Source of the DNA: Candidatus Omnitrophota bacterium
Lineage (GTDB): Bacteria > Omnitrophota > Gorgyraeia > Aquiviventales > Aquiviventaceae
Reading direction: 5' to 3'
NCBI GenBank assembly: GCA_020057015.1
Contig: JAGVGS010000003.1
Location: forward strand, 1 to 25,547
DNA length: 25,547 nt
Position numbers and translations under genes: made by a program
Part shown: positions 1 through 7,324 of the stretch, piece by piece
Layout: each line of letters begins with the position of its first letter
Position numbering within the stretch: position 1 is the stretch's first letter
Notes under the pieces: generated by a model
Database searches by the model: none
What the model was told of the DNA's origin: nothing
The model's input: the letters and a program-made list of their open reading frames with translations, nothing else

Positions 1-233
1 CCAAGCGCGTGCTCGCGCTGACGCGAGGCGTGTGGCGCGTGCGGGTGGCGCAGGCGCCCGCGGGCCGCAGAGGGTTTGGCTATGATCCGATCATGGTGGT
101 GCCGGGGCTCAACAAAACCGTGGCTCAGCTGCCGGCATCAGCCAAGCAGCGCTTGAGTCATCGAGCGGTCGCAGCTCGCCGTCTGCAGCCGCGCTTGCGG
201 CGGTTGGCGGCCCGCGCTAGCGCAGCGACTTGA
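1..233 (+). CDS. rdgB: XTP/dITP diphosphatase (RdgB/HAM1 family), 3' end only
   Basis: The reading frame enters from the left edge (codons in frame from base 3) and ends with TGA at 231-233, so only about 77 C-terminal residues are present. The stretch GFGYDPIMVVPGLNKTVAQL followed by KQRLSHR is the family's C-terminal signature (GFGYDP, a K-T-x-A-x-L motif, then SHR), which binds the purine base and phosphates. Family members hydrolyse non-canonical nucleotides such as dITP and XTP to monophosphates in the cytoplasm and so keep them out of DNA. The Arg/Ala-rich tail after SHR is typical in GC-rich genomes. The gene ends tail-to-tail with the next gene: its last 17 bases overlap that gene's 3' end. 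The N-terminal half, with the substrate loop, is outside the window. Confidence 0.87.
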   Translation, partial: KRVLALTRGVWRVRVAQAPAGRRGFGYDPIMVVPGLNKTVAQLPASAKQRLSHRAVAARRLQPRLRRLAARASAAT

Positions 234-2862
234 TCAGGTCTTGCAAGAGCCCGGTGCGGTTGGTGGGGTTGAGCTCGTTGAGCAGTTCTTGGCGGCCTAC
301 TTCGAAGCGGTAGTGGGGCTCTTTGATGGTGCCGGTCAGCCGATGCCGGCCCACCAGGCGGCGCAGCGTCTCGAGCTTGCCTGCGGCCTTGAGCACCACC
401 CCGGCCAGCGATGAGGTGGTAGGCACCTGCAGCAAGGTGGCTTCCGAGAGCTCCGGGTCGATGATGAAATCCAGCGTCTGGTCAAAGCCGACGCTGCCGC
501 GGCCATACAGGGCCACCGGTTCGGTGCCGGCCAGGGCCCCCACCCGCATATCCTCAGTATGAAACCGCTCCTGGGCCAGCCGCCATTTCGCGGAGACCTG
601 CGTGATCTCTGCGCGGCGCAGCATGTCGAGCCCCAGCTGGTCGGCCAGCACGCCAAACAACCCTTGAAAGAGCAGCTCGAGAATGCGCACGCTGCCTAAC
701 TGCGTGCCATTGGCGTTGACCCAGCCGTCGCCTTCCCAGCTGGGCCGCTGGGCCGCGATGCCGCCCATCAGCACGTGCAGCGATGCCGTGCCGCGGGTCT
801 CTTGGCTCTTCCAGGCCGGAATGGCTTCACCCAGCCGCTCCAGCCGCAGTCCCACCACATCGCCTTGGGCCACAAACGTGGTGCCGCCGGCCGGGCGGTG
901 CGTCATGGTCACCTCGCCGGCCAGCTTGCCATCGGCGAGCAGGGCGGTGGGCACGCGCGCGCGCAGCGTGCCGCGCTCCTGATCGAGTGCTACGAGTACT
1001 TGCTCGAGGGGGATCTTGTGCAGCACGAGCGACTCGCTGCGCAGGCGCGCTTGAATGTCAGTGGCTTGCCAGCGCGTCAGCGGGCCCTCGACATGCGCGG
1101 TGAGCTGCACCACGCCTTGCGGCTTCCACTCGGCCAGCGCCGGCCATTGCCCATAAGGCAGCAGGCTCAGTTCTGAGAGCTCCACGATGCCGTTGATATC
1201 CAGACGGCTAGGACGTTGCGCGCGCCGGGCCAGCGCGCCATGCACTTGCAGTGCGGTGGTGCGCAGTGTCACCTCAGCCTCTTCGATGAGCGCGTGGCTC
1301 TCGGTGAGGCGCCCGCGGGCCGTGACCTGGCCATTGGGAAAGCGCACCGCGGCATCAAAGGAGGGCTGCTCGGCGATCGTGAGGCGGCCTTGCACCGACA
1401 GCGGCTGATCATTCACGCGTAGCGTGGCGCGCGTGAGGGCTATTTCGCCAGGCTGCAGGCGCAGCTCCGCGGTGCCCTCGGCAATGCGCAGCGCCGGTTG
1501 GGTGAGTTGTGCGCTCATGTTGCTCAGCTGCACCGTGCCATCGTAGCGCAGAGCAGCGAGCGGCCCAGCCGCACTCATCTCAACGCGCGCCGTGCCCTGC
1601 AGCTGAGTGATCGGTGTTGCGGCCGGCAGCCAAGGGGTCAGCATGTCGAGCGGCAAGGTGCCTTGCACGCGGCCCTGCACCGCGCGCGGCGCGCGAAGCC
1701 ACAGCCGGCCCTCCAGTGCGAAGGGTTCGTGCCCCAAGCGGCCGCGCAGCTGCGGCATGCTGAGCTCTTGCGCCAGCGCGTCATAATGCAGGGCGCCGGC
1801 GATGTCAGTGAGCGGTTGTGTCAGGCGCGGGTGCGAGACGCGCACGCCTTGCACTTGGGTGTGCACGGCGCAATCCAACAGCGGCTGAGGTTGCAGCGGC
1901 CCGCGGCAAACCGCCTCCAGCGGGGCAAGGCCTTCCAGCAGCCAGCCTTGCAGCGCGCCCGCAGCGAGGCCGCTCACCGCGGCGAGGTCTGCGCGCGTCA
2001 GCGCGTGGATCTCAACAGCCGGGGTAGGGTGCAGCGTTAGCGTGCCATCGGCGGTGAATTCTTCCCCCAGCAGCATGCCGCGCAGCGGTTCGATGTCCAC
2101 AGCCTTGGGGGTGAGATGAAAGCTGCCGCTGAGGTCGCTGATCGCGCTGGCCATCGGAGGCCCTTGCAGCGCGCCTTCGCGCAGCTGCGCATCGAGATCC
2201 CAGCGCCAAGCCGGCGTCTGGCCGGGAAGGTGCTCGGCGGTGCCTTCGACCTCGATCCGGCCGGTTAGCTGAAAGGTCGGCTGCTGCCAAATCACCTGCT
2301 GGCCGAGTACGCGCCCGCTCAGCGTAGGCGTGGTGGCCGGGCTGCCGGCATAACGCACATCCAGCCGAAACAGGCCGCCGGTGAGTGCGGAGGGCAGCAG
2401 GTGCTGCAGCGGACCGCTGATCGAGTGGCGGTCGATGTCTTGCGCGACCACCCGCACCGTCAGGTCGTGCTCCTTCAGCGCATAGCGCCCCAGAACGGTC
2501 AGCTCGGTGCGGCAGGGGGCCTCCAGCTGTACGCGGCTGCGAAAGCCCACGTGGCGGGTGAGGGCCACGTCGAGCCAGTTGATGTGCGCGCGCACCAGCG
2601 GGGAGCGCAGCAGCGTTTCTTGCGAAAGGGCGTCTTGCGCGTGCAGGTCCTCGATGCGCAGGCCCTGCAGAAAGCCATAGCGCATGGCCCCAATGTCGAC
2701 CTCGATGGGCCACTGCTGCTCGAGCCGCTGGATAAGCAGCGCTTTGCCTTCGGCCGGCACCCAGCGAGCCAGCACAAACCACAGGCCGGCGCTGACCAGC
2801 AGTCCGAGCACCAGGGCCAGCGCGCTGAGGAAGATAACGAGGCGTTTGAACATCGCGTGCAT
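217..2862 (-). CDS. AsmA-like / DUF748-type envelope protein (881 aa)
   Basis: This is a large protein with one hydrophobic N-terminal segment (about residues 6-30, LVIFLSALALVLGLL...) and then a long beta-strand-rich body with no catalytic motif. That layout fits the AsmA/TamB/YhdP superfamily, inner-membrane-anchored periplasmic proteins thought to bridge lipids to the outer membrane. The C-terminal part carries the AsmA-like pattern GRGSVGFDQTLDFII. Closer assignment within the superfamily is not possible by eye. The start is unsettled: ATG at 2860-2862 (MHAMFK) or at 2851-2853 (MFKRL). A TATAAT on this strand at 2861-2866 overlaps the first ATG; if it is a real -10 box, the second start would be used nearly leaderless. 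The gene is divergent from tRNA-Pro and convergent with rdgB. Confidence 0.75.
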   Translation of the reverse strand: MHAMFKRLVIFLSALALVLGLLVSAGLWFVLARWVPAEGKALLIQRLEQQWPIEVDIGAMRYGFLQGLRIEDLHAQDALSQETLLRSPLVRAHINWLDVALTRHVGFRSRVQLEAPCRTELTVLGRYALKEHDLTVRVVAQDIDRHSISGPLQHLLPSALTGGLFRLDVRYAGSPATTPTLSGRVLGQQVIWQQPTFQLTGRIEVEGTAEHLPGQTPAWRWDLDAQLREGALQGPPMASAISDLSGSFHLTPKAVDIEPLRGMLLGEEFTADGTLTLHPTPAVEIHALTRADLAAVSGLAAGALQGWLLEGLAPLEAVCRGPLQPQPLLDCAVHTQVQGVRVSHPRLTQPLTDIAGALHYDALAQELSMPQLRGRLGHEPFALEGRLWLRAPRAVQGRVQGTLPLDMLTPWLPAATPITQLQGTARVEMSAAGPLAALRYDGTVQLSNMSAQLTQPALRIAEGTAELRLQPGEIALTRATLRVNDQPLSVQGRLTIAEQPSFDAAVRFPNGQVTARGRLTESHALIEEAEVTLRTTALQVHGALARRAQRPSRLDINGIVELSELSLLPYGQWPALAEWKPQGVVQLTAHVEGPLTRWQATDIQARLRSESLVLHKIPLEQVLVALDQERGTLRARVPTALLADGKLAGEVTMTHRPAGGTTFVAQGDVVGLRLERLGEAIPAWKSQETRGTASLHVLMGGIAAQRPSWEGDGWVNANGTQLGSVRILELLFQGLFGVLADQLGLDMLRRAEITQVSAKWRLAQERFHTEDMRVGALAGTEPVALYGRGSVGFDQTLDFIIDPELSEATLLQVPTTSSLAGVVLKAAGKLETLRRLVGRHRLTGTIKEPHYRFEVGRQELLNELNPTNRTGLLQDLIKSLR

Positions 2863-2881
2863 TATACAACGGCAGGTTTGT

Positions 2882-2911
2882 TTGACGCCGTTTCATTGGC
2901 GCTGCTAGAAT
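2882..2911 (+). promoter_or_regulatory. Putative sigma70-type promoter of tRNA-Pro
   Basis: TTGACG at 2882-2887 and TAGAAT at 2906-2911 are separated by 18 bp. The -10 box ends 10 bp before the first base of tRNA-Pro, which fits a stable-RNA promoter with a very short leader. This is a sequence match only. Confidence 0.5.
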
Positions 2912-2921
2912 GACCCATCCG

Positions 2922-2995
2922 CGGGGCGTGGCTCAGCTTGGTAGAGCGACTGGTTTGGGACCAGTAGGTCGCAGGTTCGAATCCTGCCGCCCCGA
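2922..2995 (+). tRNA. tRNA-Pro (anticodon TGG)
   Basis: A full cloverleaf is visible. The acceptor stem CGGGGCG (2922-2928) pairs with CGCCCCG (2988-2994), with discriminator A at 2995. The anticodon arm ACTGG-TTTGGGA-CCAGT has TGG at the centre of its loop, and the T arm has the standard GGTTCGAATCC. The C1-G72 pair is normal for bacterial tRNA-Pro. CCA is not encoded. It decodes CCA/CCG and other CCN codons by wobble. Confidence 0.97.
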
Positions 2996-3145
2996 TTCGT
3001 TTTCTGAAGCGGTAGGATGCGAAGTGAGCGCCGAGCCCAAGTTGGATGCAACACGATGAACAGGAGTGTTGCGACAGCCGAGGCGCGAGGGGCGACCGAA
3101 GTCCCGCGCAGCGGGACGGAGGCGCCGAATCCTGCCGCCCCGATT
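2996..3145 (+). repeat. Structured spacer ending in a second copy of the tRNA-Pro 3' end
   Basis: The last 20 bases of the tRNA-Pro region (CGAATCCTGCCGCCCCGATT, 2978-2997) recur exactly at 3126-3145, 148 bp downstream. The DNA between is rich in inverted repeats. GCGGTAGGAT (3009-3018) can pair with ATCCTGCCGC of either copy (2981-2990 or 3129-3138). GCAACAC (3048-3054) pairs with GTGTTGC (3066-3072), and GTCCCGC (3101-3107) pairs with GCGGGAC (3111-3117) across a 3-nt loop. No gene is evident. The element would be co-transcribed with tRNA-Pro. It could be a tRNA-derived mobile or processing element, or the scar of an integration at the tRNA 3' end. Confidence 0.7.
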
Positions 3146-3159
3146 TTCATCTGATGCCA

Positions 3160-3232
3160 GCGCCCGTAGCTCAACAGGAAGAGCAGTGGGTTTCTAACCC
3201 ATTGGTTGGGGGTTCGAGTCCCTCCGGGCGCA
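3160..3232 (+). tRNA. tRNA-Arg (anticodon TCT)
   Basis: The acceptor stem GCGCCCG (3160-3166) pairs with CGGGCGC (3225-3231), with discriminator A at 3232. The anticodon arm GTGGG-TTTCTAA-CCCAT has TCT in the loop, and the T arm has GGTTCGAGTCC. CCA is not encoded. It reads AGA and, by wobble, AGG arginine codons. Confidence 0.97.
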
Positions 3233-3251
3233 TTTTTCTCTTCGGGGGCGC

Positions 3252-4532
3252 ATGAAGCGGCCCTGGAGCTGGCGGCAGTGGCTGCTCATGGGCTGCGCGC
3301 TGCTGATCGTGATCGAGTACGGCACGCTCACGGTGATCGCGCCACGCTACATCCTGGAAGCCCTCCAGCACGTTTTGGGCGGCGATTTGCGCGTAAGCCA
3401 CGCGCGGCTGGCGCTGCCGCTGACCAGCGTCCTCACCGACCTGCACTATGCTCCCAGCACCGCGCATTCGACCCTGCGCGCCGAGCATGTGATCATCAAG
3501 CCGCGCTGGCTGCCCTCCACCAGCGGCGAGGTGGTGATCCAATCCATTCGCATCGAGCAGCCCTTCCTGCGCGCCTCGCGCACCCCAGAGGGAGCGGTGT
3601 TCTGGCCGCATCCCACCATGCCGCAGCCGCTGGCCTCGCTGCCCGAGCAGGCTGCAGAAGTGCGGCTGCTGGGTTGGCAGCTGAAGGGGGCGTTGCGCGT
3701 GCGCATCGAATCGGTGCGCATCGTGGAAGGCACGCTGGAATGGATCGACGAATCGCTGCCCACACCAGTGCACCTGGTCCTTGAGCACGTGTCATTTGAA
3801 CTGGGCCCGCTTACGGTGCCCTCCACCGGCGAGGCCATCAGCCTGGCCATGCGGGCGGCGGTGGTGGGGCCCAGCGGCGATCCTTCGCCGCTGTATTGCT
3901 CCGGGTGGTGGGCGACCACCTCCCGCAACATGGACCTCTCCTGCCGTCTTGAGCCCATTCCACTGGCCATGTTTGAGCCTTATTTCCAGCGCCGGCCGGT
4001 GATTCGCTTCTACGCCAGCACCCTCCAGACCGACACCCACTGGAGCGCTGCCGGCAACCAGCTCACCGGGCGCGTGCAGTTGGAGCTAGGCCGCCTCACC
4101 GAAGGCGATATTTCCGTGCGTGGGCTCACTATCCTGAATGTCCGGCAGCTCGCGGGCGATGATCTGGATCCCAAGCTGACTGGGGAGTTGAACTTCGAGG
4201 GGCCCTTCGATGACCCCATGCGGTGGCAGGGGCGCTTCCTGCCCACCAACCTGCCAGCCCAGCGCTTGGTCGAACAGCTGCTTGAGCGGCAGATCAAGGC
4301 CGTGAAAATTCCCTGGGGTGATCAAGCCCTGCGGGTGCAGCTCACGGGCGCCACCGGCGAGCTGGCCCCGGTGGCCGAGAGCCTCACGAAAGAGATCACC
4401 GAGGCCCTGGAGCTATTGGCCAGCCCCGTACCCCCACCGGTGCTAGAAGCGCCTGCGCTGCCGACTGAGCCAGCTGCGGCAGCTGAGCCGCCGGCCAGTG
4501 CGCCAGTTGCCCCTGAAGCGCCGTTCAGGTAA
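3252..4532 (+). CDS. AsmA/DUF748-like membrane-anchored protein (426 aa)
   Basis: The start ATG at 3252 follows a G-rich Shine-Dalgarno-like stretch (GGGGG) and lies 19 bp after tRNA-Arg. Residues about 8-30 form one hydrophobic anchor (WLLMGCALLIVIEYGTLTVI). The rest is strand-rich, with AsmA/DUF748-type features such as LRVSHARLALPLTSVLTDL near residues 46-64 and an IRIEQPFLRASRTPEG strand-turn pattern. The last 35-40 residues are a Pro/Ala-rich low-complexity tail. It probably acts in the periplasm in envelope or lipid homeostasis, like the other AsmA-like gene on this flank, but no specific function can be assigned. The tRNA-His gene begins 31 bp after its stop codon. Confidence 0.68.
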   Translation: MKRPWSWRQWLLMGCALLIVIEYGTLTVIAPRYILEALQHVLGGDLRVSHARLALPLTSVLTDLHYAPSTAHSTLRAEHVIIKPRWLPSTSGEVVIQSIRIEQPFLRASRTPEGAVFWPHPTMPQPLASLPEQAAEVRLLGWQLKGALRVRIESVRIVEGTLEWIDESLPTPVHLVLEHVSFELGPLTVPSTGEAISLAMRAAVVGPSGDPSPLYCSGWWATTSRNMDLSCRLEPIPLAMFEPYFQRRPVIRFYASTLQTDTHWSAAGNQLTGRVQLELGRLTEGDISVRGLTILNVRQLAGDDLDPKLTGELNFEGPFDDPMRWQGRFLPTNLPAQRLVEQLLERQIKAVKIPWGDQALRVQLTGATGELAPVAESLTKEITEALELLASPVPPPVLEAPALPTEPAAAAEPPASAPVAPEAPFR

Positions 4533-4535
4533 GAT
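4507..4535 (+). promoter_or_regulatory. Possible promoter of tRNA-His
   Basis: TTGCCC (4507-4512) and TAAGAT (4530-4535) are 17 bp apart, inside the last codons of the preceding gene and about 28 bp before tRNA-His. The match to consensus is moderate; the tRNA could also be read through from upstream. Confidence 0.3.
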
Positions 4536-4563
4536 AGCACTCCTCTTCCTATTTATCTCTTAC

Positions 4564-4638
4564 GGTGGGCGTAGCTCAACTGGTTAGAGCGCCTGGCTGT
4601 GGCCCAGGAGGTCGCGGGTTCAAATCCCGTCGCTCACC
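4564..4638 (+). tRNA. tRNA-His (anticodon GTG)
   Basis: The extra 5' G (4564) opposite C73 (4638) is the tRNA-His hallmark. The acceptor stem GTGGGCG (4565-4571) pairs with CGCTCAC (4631-4637), with one G-T pair. The anticodon arm GCCTGG-CTGTGGC-CCAGG has GTG in the loop, and the T arm has GGTTCAAATCC. The 3' end coincides with the end of the serine-recombinase gene on the other strand, making it the likely attachment site of the adjoining island. Confidence 0.97.
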
Positions 4639-6430
4639 CTTTTTCATCCTCAACTGCGCACCAAGCGCACCCTGAGCAACGCGCCGTGCCCAACTGGCAC
4701 GGCGCGTTGGTATTCTGCGACGCTTCGCCCGAGGTGCGCCCGTTTGAATGGTGGTGGCTGGGTCTGGCAACCTTCTTGTCAGACTCCGGGGTACTTGGTG
4801 AACCGTTGGAGCCGGGCGTTCCGTTCGGTCCGCCCCCGAGATCGTCGACGATCTCCCGCAGCAGGCGTCCCTCATCGCTCCGGAACGGCCGCTCGAATAA
4901 GGCCACCTCGAACTTCCCCTCGTTGGTTTTTGCGTCCTTGCGCCAGAGCACGTAGTTGATGAATTTCGGCAGACAGTCTTTCAAGTGCTCGGGCGTCACC
5001 CGGTCATGGCCCAGGATGTCTGCAAGATAGCGGATCGTTTTGCCGGCCATGTCGACCCGCATCTCGGTCTTCTCGAGCTTCGAGGTTTCCTCACCCATCC
5101 GTGAGAGGGTCGCTTCCAGCTCCGCCTTTTCACGATCCAATTCTCGGCACTGCTGCAGCATCGCCGCAGGCGGCTCCTCCTCCATCCGCGCCATCAGCTT
5201 CACGAGGTTCGTGGCTTGGCGGTGGTTCTCGGCCAGGCGCTCTTTGACCTGGTCCCGGTCGTGCCGCAGGGTGCGCAGCGACTCGGCGAAAGACGCATCG
5301 CGATCTTGGCAGAGCTCCTGCACCAGATCATCCCGCAGCGCCAGCTGCTTCACATAGTTGAGAATGTGGTGGTCTGCCTCGATGGCGTCGAGGTAGTTCT
5401 TCTTGCAGTCGATTCCCGCGGTCTTATCAGCGCGGCTGCAGATGTAGTAGTGATACGGATGGCCGCCCCGGCCCATGCTCATGCGGGGGACCATCTTCCC
5501 CTTGCAGTACCCGCAGATGATTAGCCCCTGCAGCAGGTACCCGTAGAGCTTGGATCTGGTCCGGCCGCGTCCCTTATGGAGCCAGTTGCGCTCAAGCGAC
5601 TGGAGAATCCGCGCGTAGGTCTTCTGATCACGGATCGGCTCGTGGCTGGCCTGGAACGTCTCGCCGTTGAACGAAATCCGGCCGATGTAGGCGGGGTTGT
5701 GGAGGATGCGGGAGATGGCGTCTTTCGTGAGCGTGTGACCCTTCCGGGAGCGGATGCCCCGCTGGTACGCCAGCTTGGCCACCTGATCCAGGCTTCGGGT
5801 TTCGAGGTACGCACTGTCGATGAACCGGACCGACTCAACCTCTTTCGGCCTCGGCCGATATCGCTTCTCGTGCATCTCATAGCCGAACGGCGGCGGTCCG
5901 ACAGGGAGCCCCTTCGTCGCTCGCCAGGCCATTTTCTCGCAGGTGCGCTCAGAGATCTGCTCCCGCTCGAATTGGGCCAGGGCAATCATAATTGTGGTCA
6001 TCACCCGGCCTGACGCGGAGGCGGTGTTGATCTCCTCTTTGAGGGAGACGAGCTTGACGTTGTAGCGCTCGAACTCCTCGACAAGCATCAGAAAATCGAT
6101 GACGTTCCTGGAAATCCGGTCCATCTTCGTGAAGACGACCACGTCCACCAGGCGGCCGTGGACCTTCTCCATGAGCCGGGAGAAGCCTGGCCGATCCAGA
6201 TTCTTGCCCGAGCAGCCTCGCCGTTTACCATCTTTGTCTTCACCCTCCACGAACGTGTCGGTAAGCTGCCAGTTCTGCCCGGCCCGCTGCTTGTCCTCGA
6301 CGTACCGGATGAGGCGGTCGCGCTGGGTGTCCAGAGAGGAGTCTTCCTTCGAGGCCTGCTTGTCGGTTGACACGCGACAGTAGATGGCGATCCGCTGGAC
6401 CAACGGCGTGGTCTGCTTCGGGTCGGCCAT
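4634..6430 (-). CDS. Large serine recombinase / site-specific integrase (598 aa)
   Basis: The N-terminal resolvase domain begins with IAIYCRVSTDKQ, with S21 as catalytic serine, followed by D-T-Q-R-D-R-L and TKMDRISRN (about 101-109). GLPVGPPPFGYE (174-185) opens the recombinase DNA-binding domain. A zinc ribbon has C306, C309, C331 and C342. A long coiled coil (about 380-450) follows, as usual for integrase-type serine recombinases. The domains are complete, so it is probably active. The last 60 residues are low-complexity and odd: they are encoded across a 14-bp hairpin (4677-4709), and the TGA stop lies in the tRNA-His acceptor stem. That suggests the gene end was set by the integration junction. 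The start ATG at 6430 is 28 bp after the stop of a small upstream ORF, so the two probably share a transcript. Confidence 0.92.
   Translation of the reverse strand: MADPKQTTPLVQRIAIYCRVSTDKQASKEDSSLDTQRDRLIRYVEDKQRAGQNWQLTDTFVEGEDKDGKRRGCSGKNLDRPGFSRLMEKVHGRLVDVVVFTKMDRISRNVIDFLMLVEEFERYNVKLVSLKEEINTASASGRVMTTIMIALAQFEREQISERTCEKMAWRATKGLPVGPPPFGYEMHEKRYRPRPKEVESVRFIDSAYLETRSLDQVAKLAYQRGIRSRKGHTLTKDAISRILHNPAYIGRISFNGETFQASHEPIRDQKTYARILQSLERNWLHKGRGRTRSKLYGYLLQGLIICGYCKGKMVPRMSMGRGGHPYHYYICSRADKTAGIDCKKNYLDAIEADHHILNYVKQLALRDDLVQELCQDRDASFAESLRTLRHDRDQVKERLAENHRQATNLVKLMARMEEEPPAAMLQQCRELDREKAELEATLSRMGEETSKLEKTEMRVDMAGKTIRYLADILGHDRVTPEHLKDCLPKFINYVLWRKDAKTNEGKFEVALFERPFRSDEGRLLREIVDDLGGGPNGTPGSNGSPSTPESDKKVARPSHHHSNGRTSGEASQNTNAPCQLGTARCSGCAWCAVEDEKG
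4677..4709. terminator. 14-bp perfect hairpin, possible terminator after tRNA-His
   Basis: CAACGCGCCGTGCC (4677-4690) and its exact reverse complement (4696-4709) flank a 5-nt loop CAACT. The hairpin is 39 bp after tRNA-His and inside the recombinase ORF. No T tract follows on either strand, but TTTTT occurs between the tRNA and the hairpin. It may stabilise or end the tRNA transcript, or belong to the att region. Confidence 0.4.
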
Positions 6431-6458
6431 TAGGCTGTGCCTCGTCCGCGTGACCCTG

Positions 6459-6659
6459 TCATTGGGAAGGGAAGTCCGGTTTTCCGGCTAGAGTTTCTTT
6501 GGTGTTCCGGAGGATGCGTGCCAGGGAGTCCAGTAGCAGCGCCTCGTGCTCTTCCTCGTCCATGTACCGGCAGGGATTGACATCCCCCACGGGCATGCCG
6601 TCCTGTGTTGGGATCGTGCAGATCTCCATCTGCAGCTTGGGCCGACGTCTTTGTCTCAT
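6459..6659 (-). CDS. Small hypothetical protein upstream of the recombinase (66 aa)
   Basis: The ORF starts at ATG 6657-6659, chosen because GGAGAGAG (6662-6669 on this strand) is a good ribosome-binding site; an in-frame upstream ATG at 6728 lies beyond the hairpin and has no such site. The product is hydrophilic, begins MRQRRRPKLQMEICTIP and has an acidic stretch YMDEEEHEALLLDSLARIL likely to be helical. I recognise no family. It ends 28 bp before the recombinase start on the same strand, so it may be a recombination accessory or regulatory protein of the same element. The ribosome-binding site directly abuts an upstream hairpin, which could control translation. Confidence 0.5.
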   Translation of the reverse strand: MRQRRRPKLQMEICTIPTQDGMPVGDVNPCRYMDEEEHEALLLDSLARILRNTKETLAGKPDFPSQ

Positions 6660-6667
6660 GGCTCTCT

Positions 6668-6807
6668 CCGGGCTGCGTTTTTCTCCCCCCATAAGTAATA
6701 GGGGGTTGCAGCCCTCGGATGGGGACACCTCGAGACGAAAATTCCATCAGGGCTGCTTTACTCCCCCAAAAGGTAAAAGGGGGGTTGCAGCCCAAAAATA
6801 GGGACAC
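6668..6807 (-). repeat. Tandem pair of nested hairpins in the leader of the recombinase operon
   Basis: Two related copies lie 79-80 bp apart. Copy 1 has GGGCTGC (6670-6676), CTCCCCCC (6683-6690), GGGGG (6701-6705) and GCAGCCC (6708-6714). Copy 2 has GGGCTGC (6750-6756), CTCCCCC (6761-6767), GGGGGG (6779-6784) and GCAGCCC (6787-6793). In each the outer 7-bp and inner 5-6-bp arms pair, with A/T-rich loops between. GGGGTTGCAGCCC followed by a GGGACAC box (ending at 6728 and 6807) is shared. The rest of the gene-free interval up to 7005 shows nothing else clear apart from the promoter at 6958. Confidence 0.75.
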
Positions 6808-6957
6808 ATTTTCACAAGAATGTTTGGCCATAGTACAGACAACTCGTAACCTATTGAAGTTACTTATGTTGCGATCCATCGGCCTGGCACCCTAACTCGC
6901 CCCGCACCCCGAATCAAGCTAATTCCCCGGAAAATGCTCCCCATAGTTAATTTGATT

Positions 6958-6966
6958 TGTTATAAT
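6958..6966 (+). promoter_or_regulatory. Extended -10 promoter of the HTH gene
   Basis: TGTTATAAT is a perfect extended -10 element (TG-n-TATAAT). No good -35 box is seen at 17 bp, as is common for extended -10 promoters. The start codon of the HTH gene is 40 bp downstream. Confidence 0.55.
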
Positions 6967-7005
6967 CTGTGAGCACTTCCCGCCTTATCACAAGGAGGCT
7001 CTACC

Positions 7006-7197
7006 ATGCAAGCCATCATCGAAACGCTTACCCCCAATGATCTCTCCAAGATCCTCAAGCTGCACCCATTCACTGTTACTCGCTTGGCTCGGGAGGGCAA
7101 ACTGCCGGCATTTAAGGTTGGTGGCGTTTGGCGGTTTCGGAAGGATCAGTTCGAGCAGTGGATCGAAGAGCGGACGCATGGTAAGGACAATCGTTGA
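7006..7197 (+). CDS. Helix-turn-helix DNA-binding protein, excisionase-like (63 aa)
   Basis: The start ATG is preceded by a near-perfect ribosome-binding site AAGGAGG (6992-6998). The whole protein is one MerR/excisionase-type winged HTH (HTH_17 family). LTPNDLSKILKLHPFTVTRL is the recognition region, REGKLPAFKVGGVWRFRK the wing with the conserved G-K-L-P-A-F-K-V-G-G-x-W-R-F pattern, and DQFEQWI the closing helix. Such proteins act as recombination directionality factors or small regulators. Given the serine recombinase on the opposite strand, it may control excision. Being upstream and co-oriented, it may instead regulate the radC-mod-res operon, which starts within 130 bp. Confidence 0.85.
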   Translation: MQAIIETLTPNDLSKILKLHPFTVTRLAREGKLPAFKVGGVWRFRKDQFEQWIEERTHGKDNR

Positions 7198-7324
7198 GGG
7201 CTGCATTCGATGCTAGGATACGTCAGTCCCACGGAATATGAGCAACGAGCCGTGTCGAAACCGAGTGTCCACTAAACTAGGGCAAGTCCAATGGGTCCAC
7301 AGAAATCCAAGGGTATTTAAACGC

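Noticed and set aside
2861..2866. TATAAT as firm promoter of the AsmA-like gene
   Set aside because: It overlaps the annotated start codon and has no convincing -35 box; kept only as a remark on start choice.
2012..2896. 294-aa minus-strand ORF overlapping the AsmA-like gene
   Set aside because: It is an alternative frame of the high-GC AsmA-like gene, Arg/Ala-rich and without recognisable domains.
2905..3174. Minus-strand ORF with GRIRTCDLLVPNQSLYQ
   Set aside because: It is the antisense translation of tRNA-Pro, a well-known annotation artefact.
3171..3788. Minus-strand ORF ending RPEGLEPPTNGLETHC
   Set aside because: It is antisense to tRNA-Arg and the AsmA-like gene; the tail is the usual tRNA artefact.
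4576..4875. Minus-strand ORF with RRDLNPRPPGPQPGAL
   Set aside because: It is antisense to tRNA-His and out of frame with the recombinase; another tRNA artefact.
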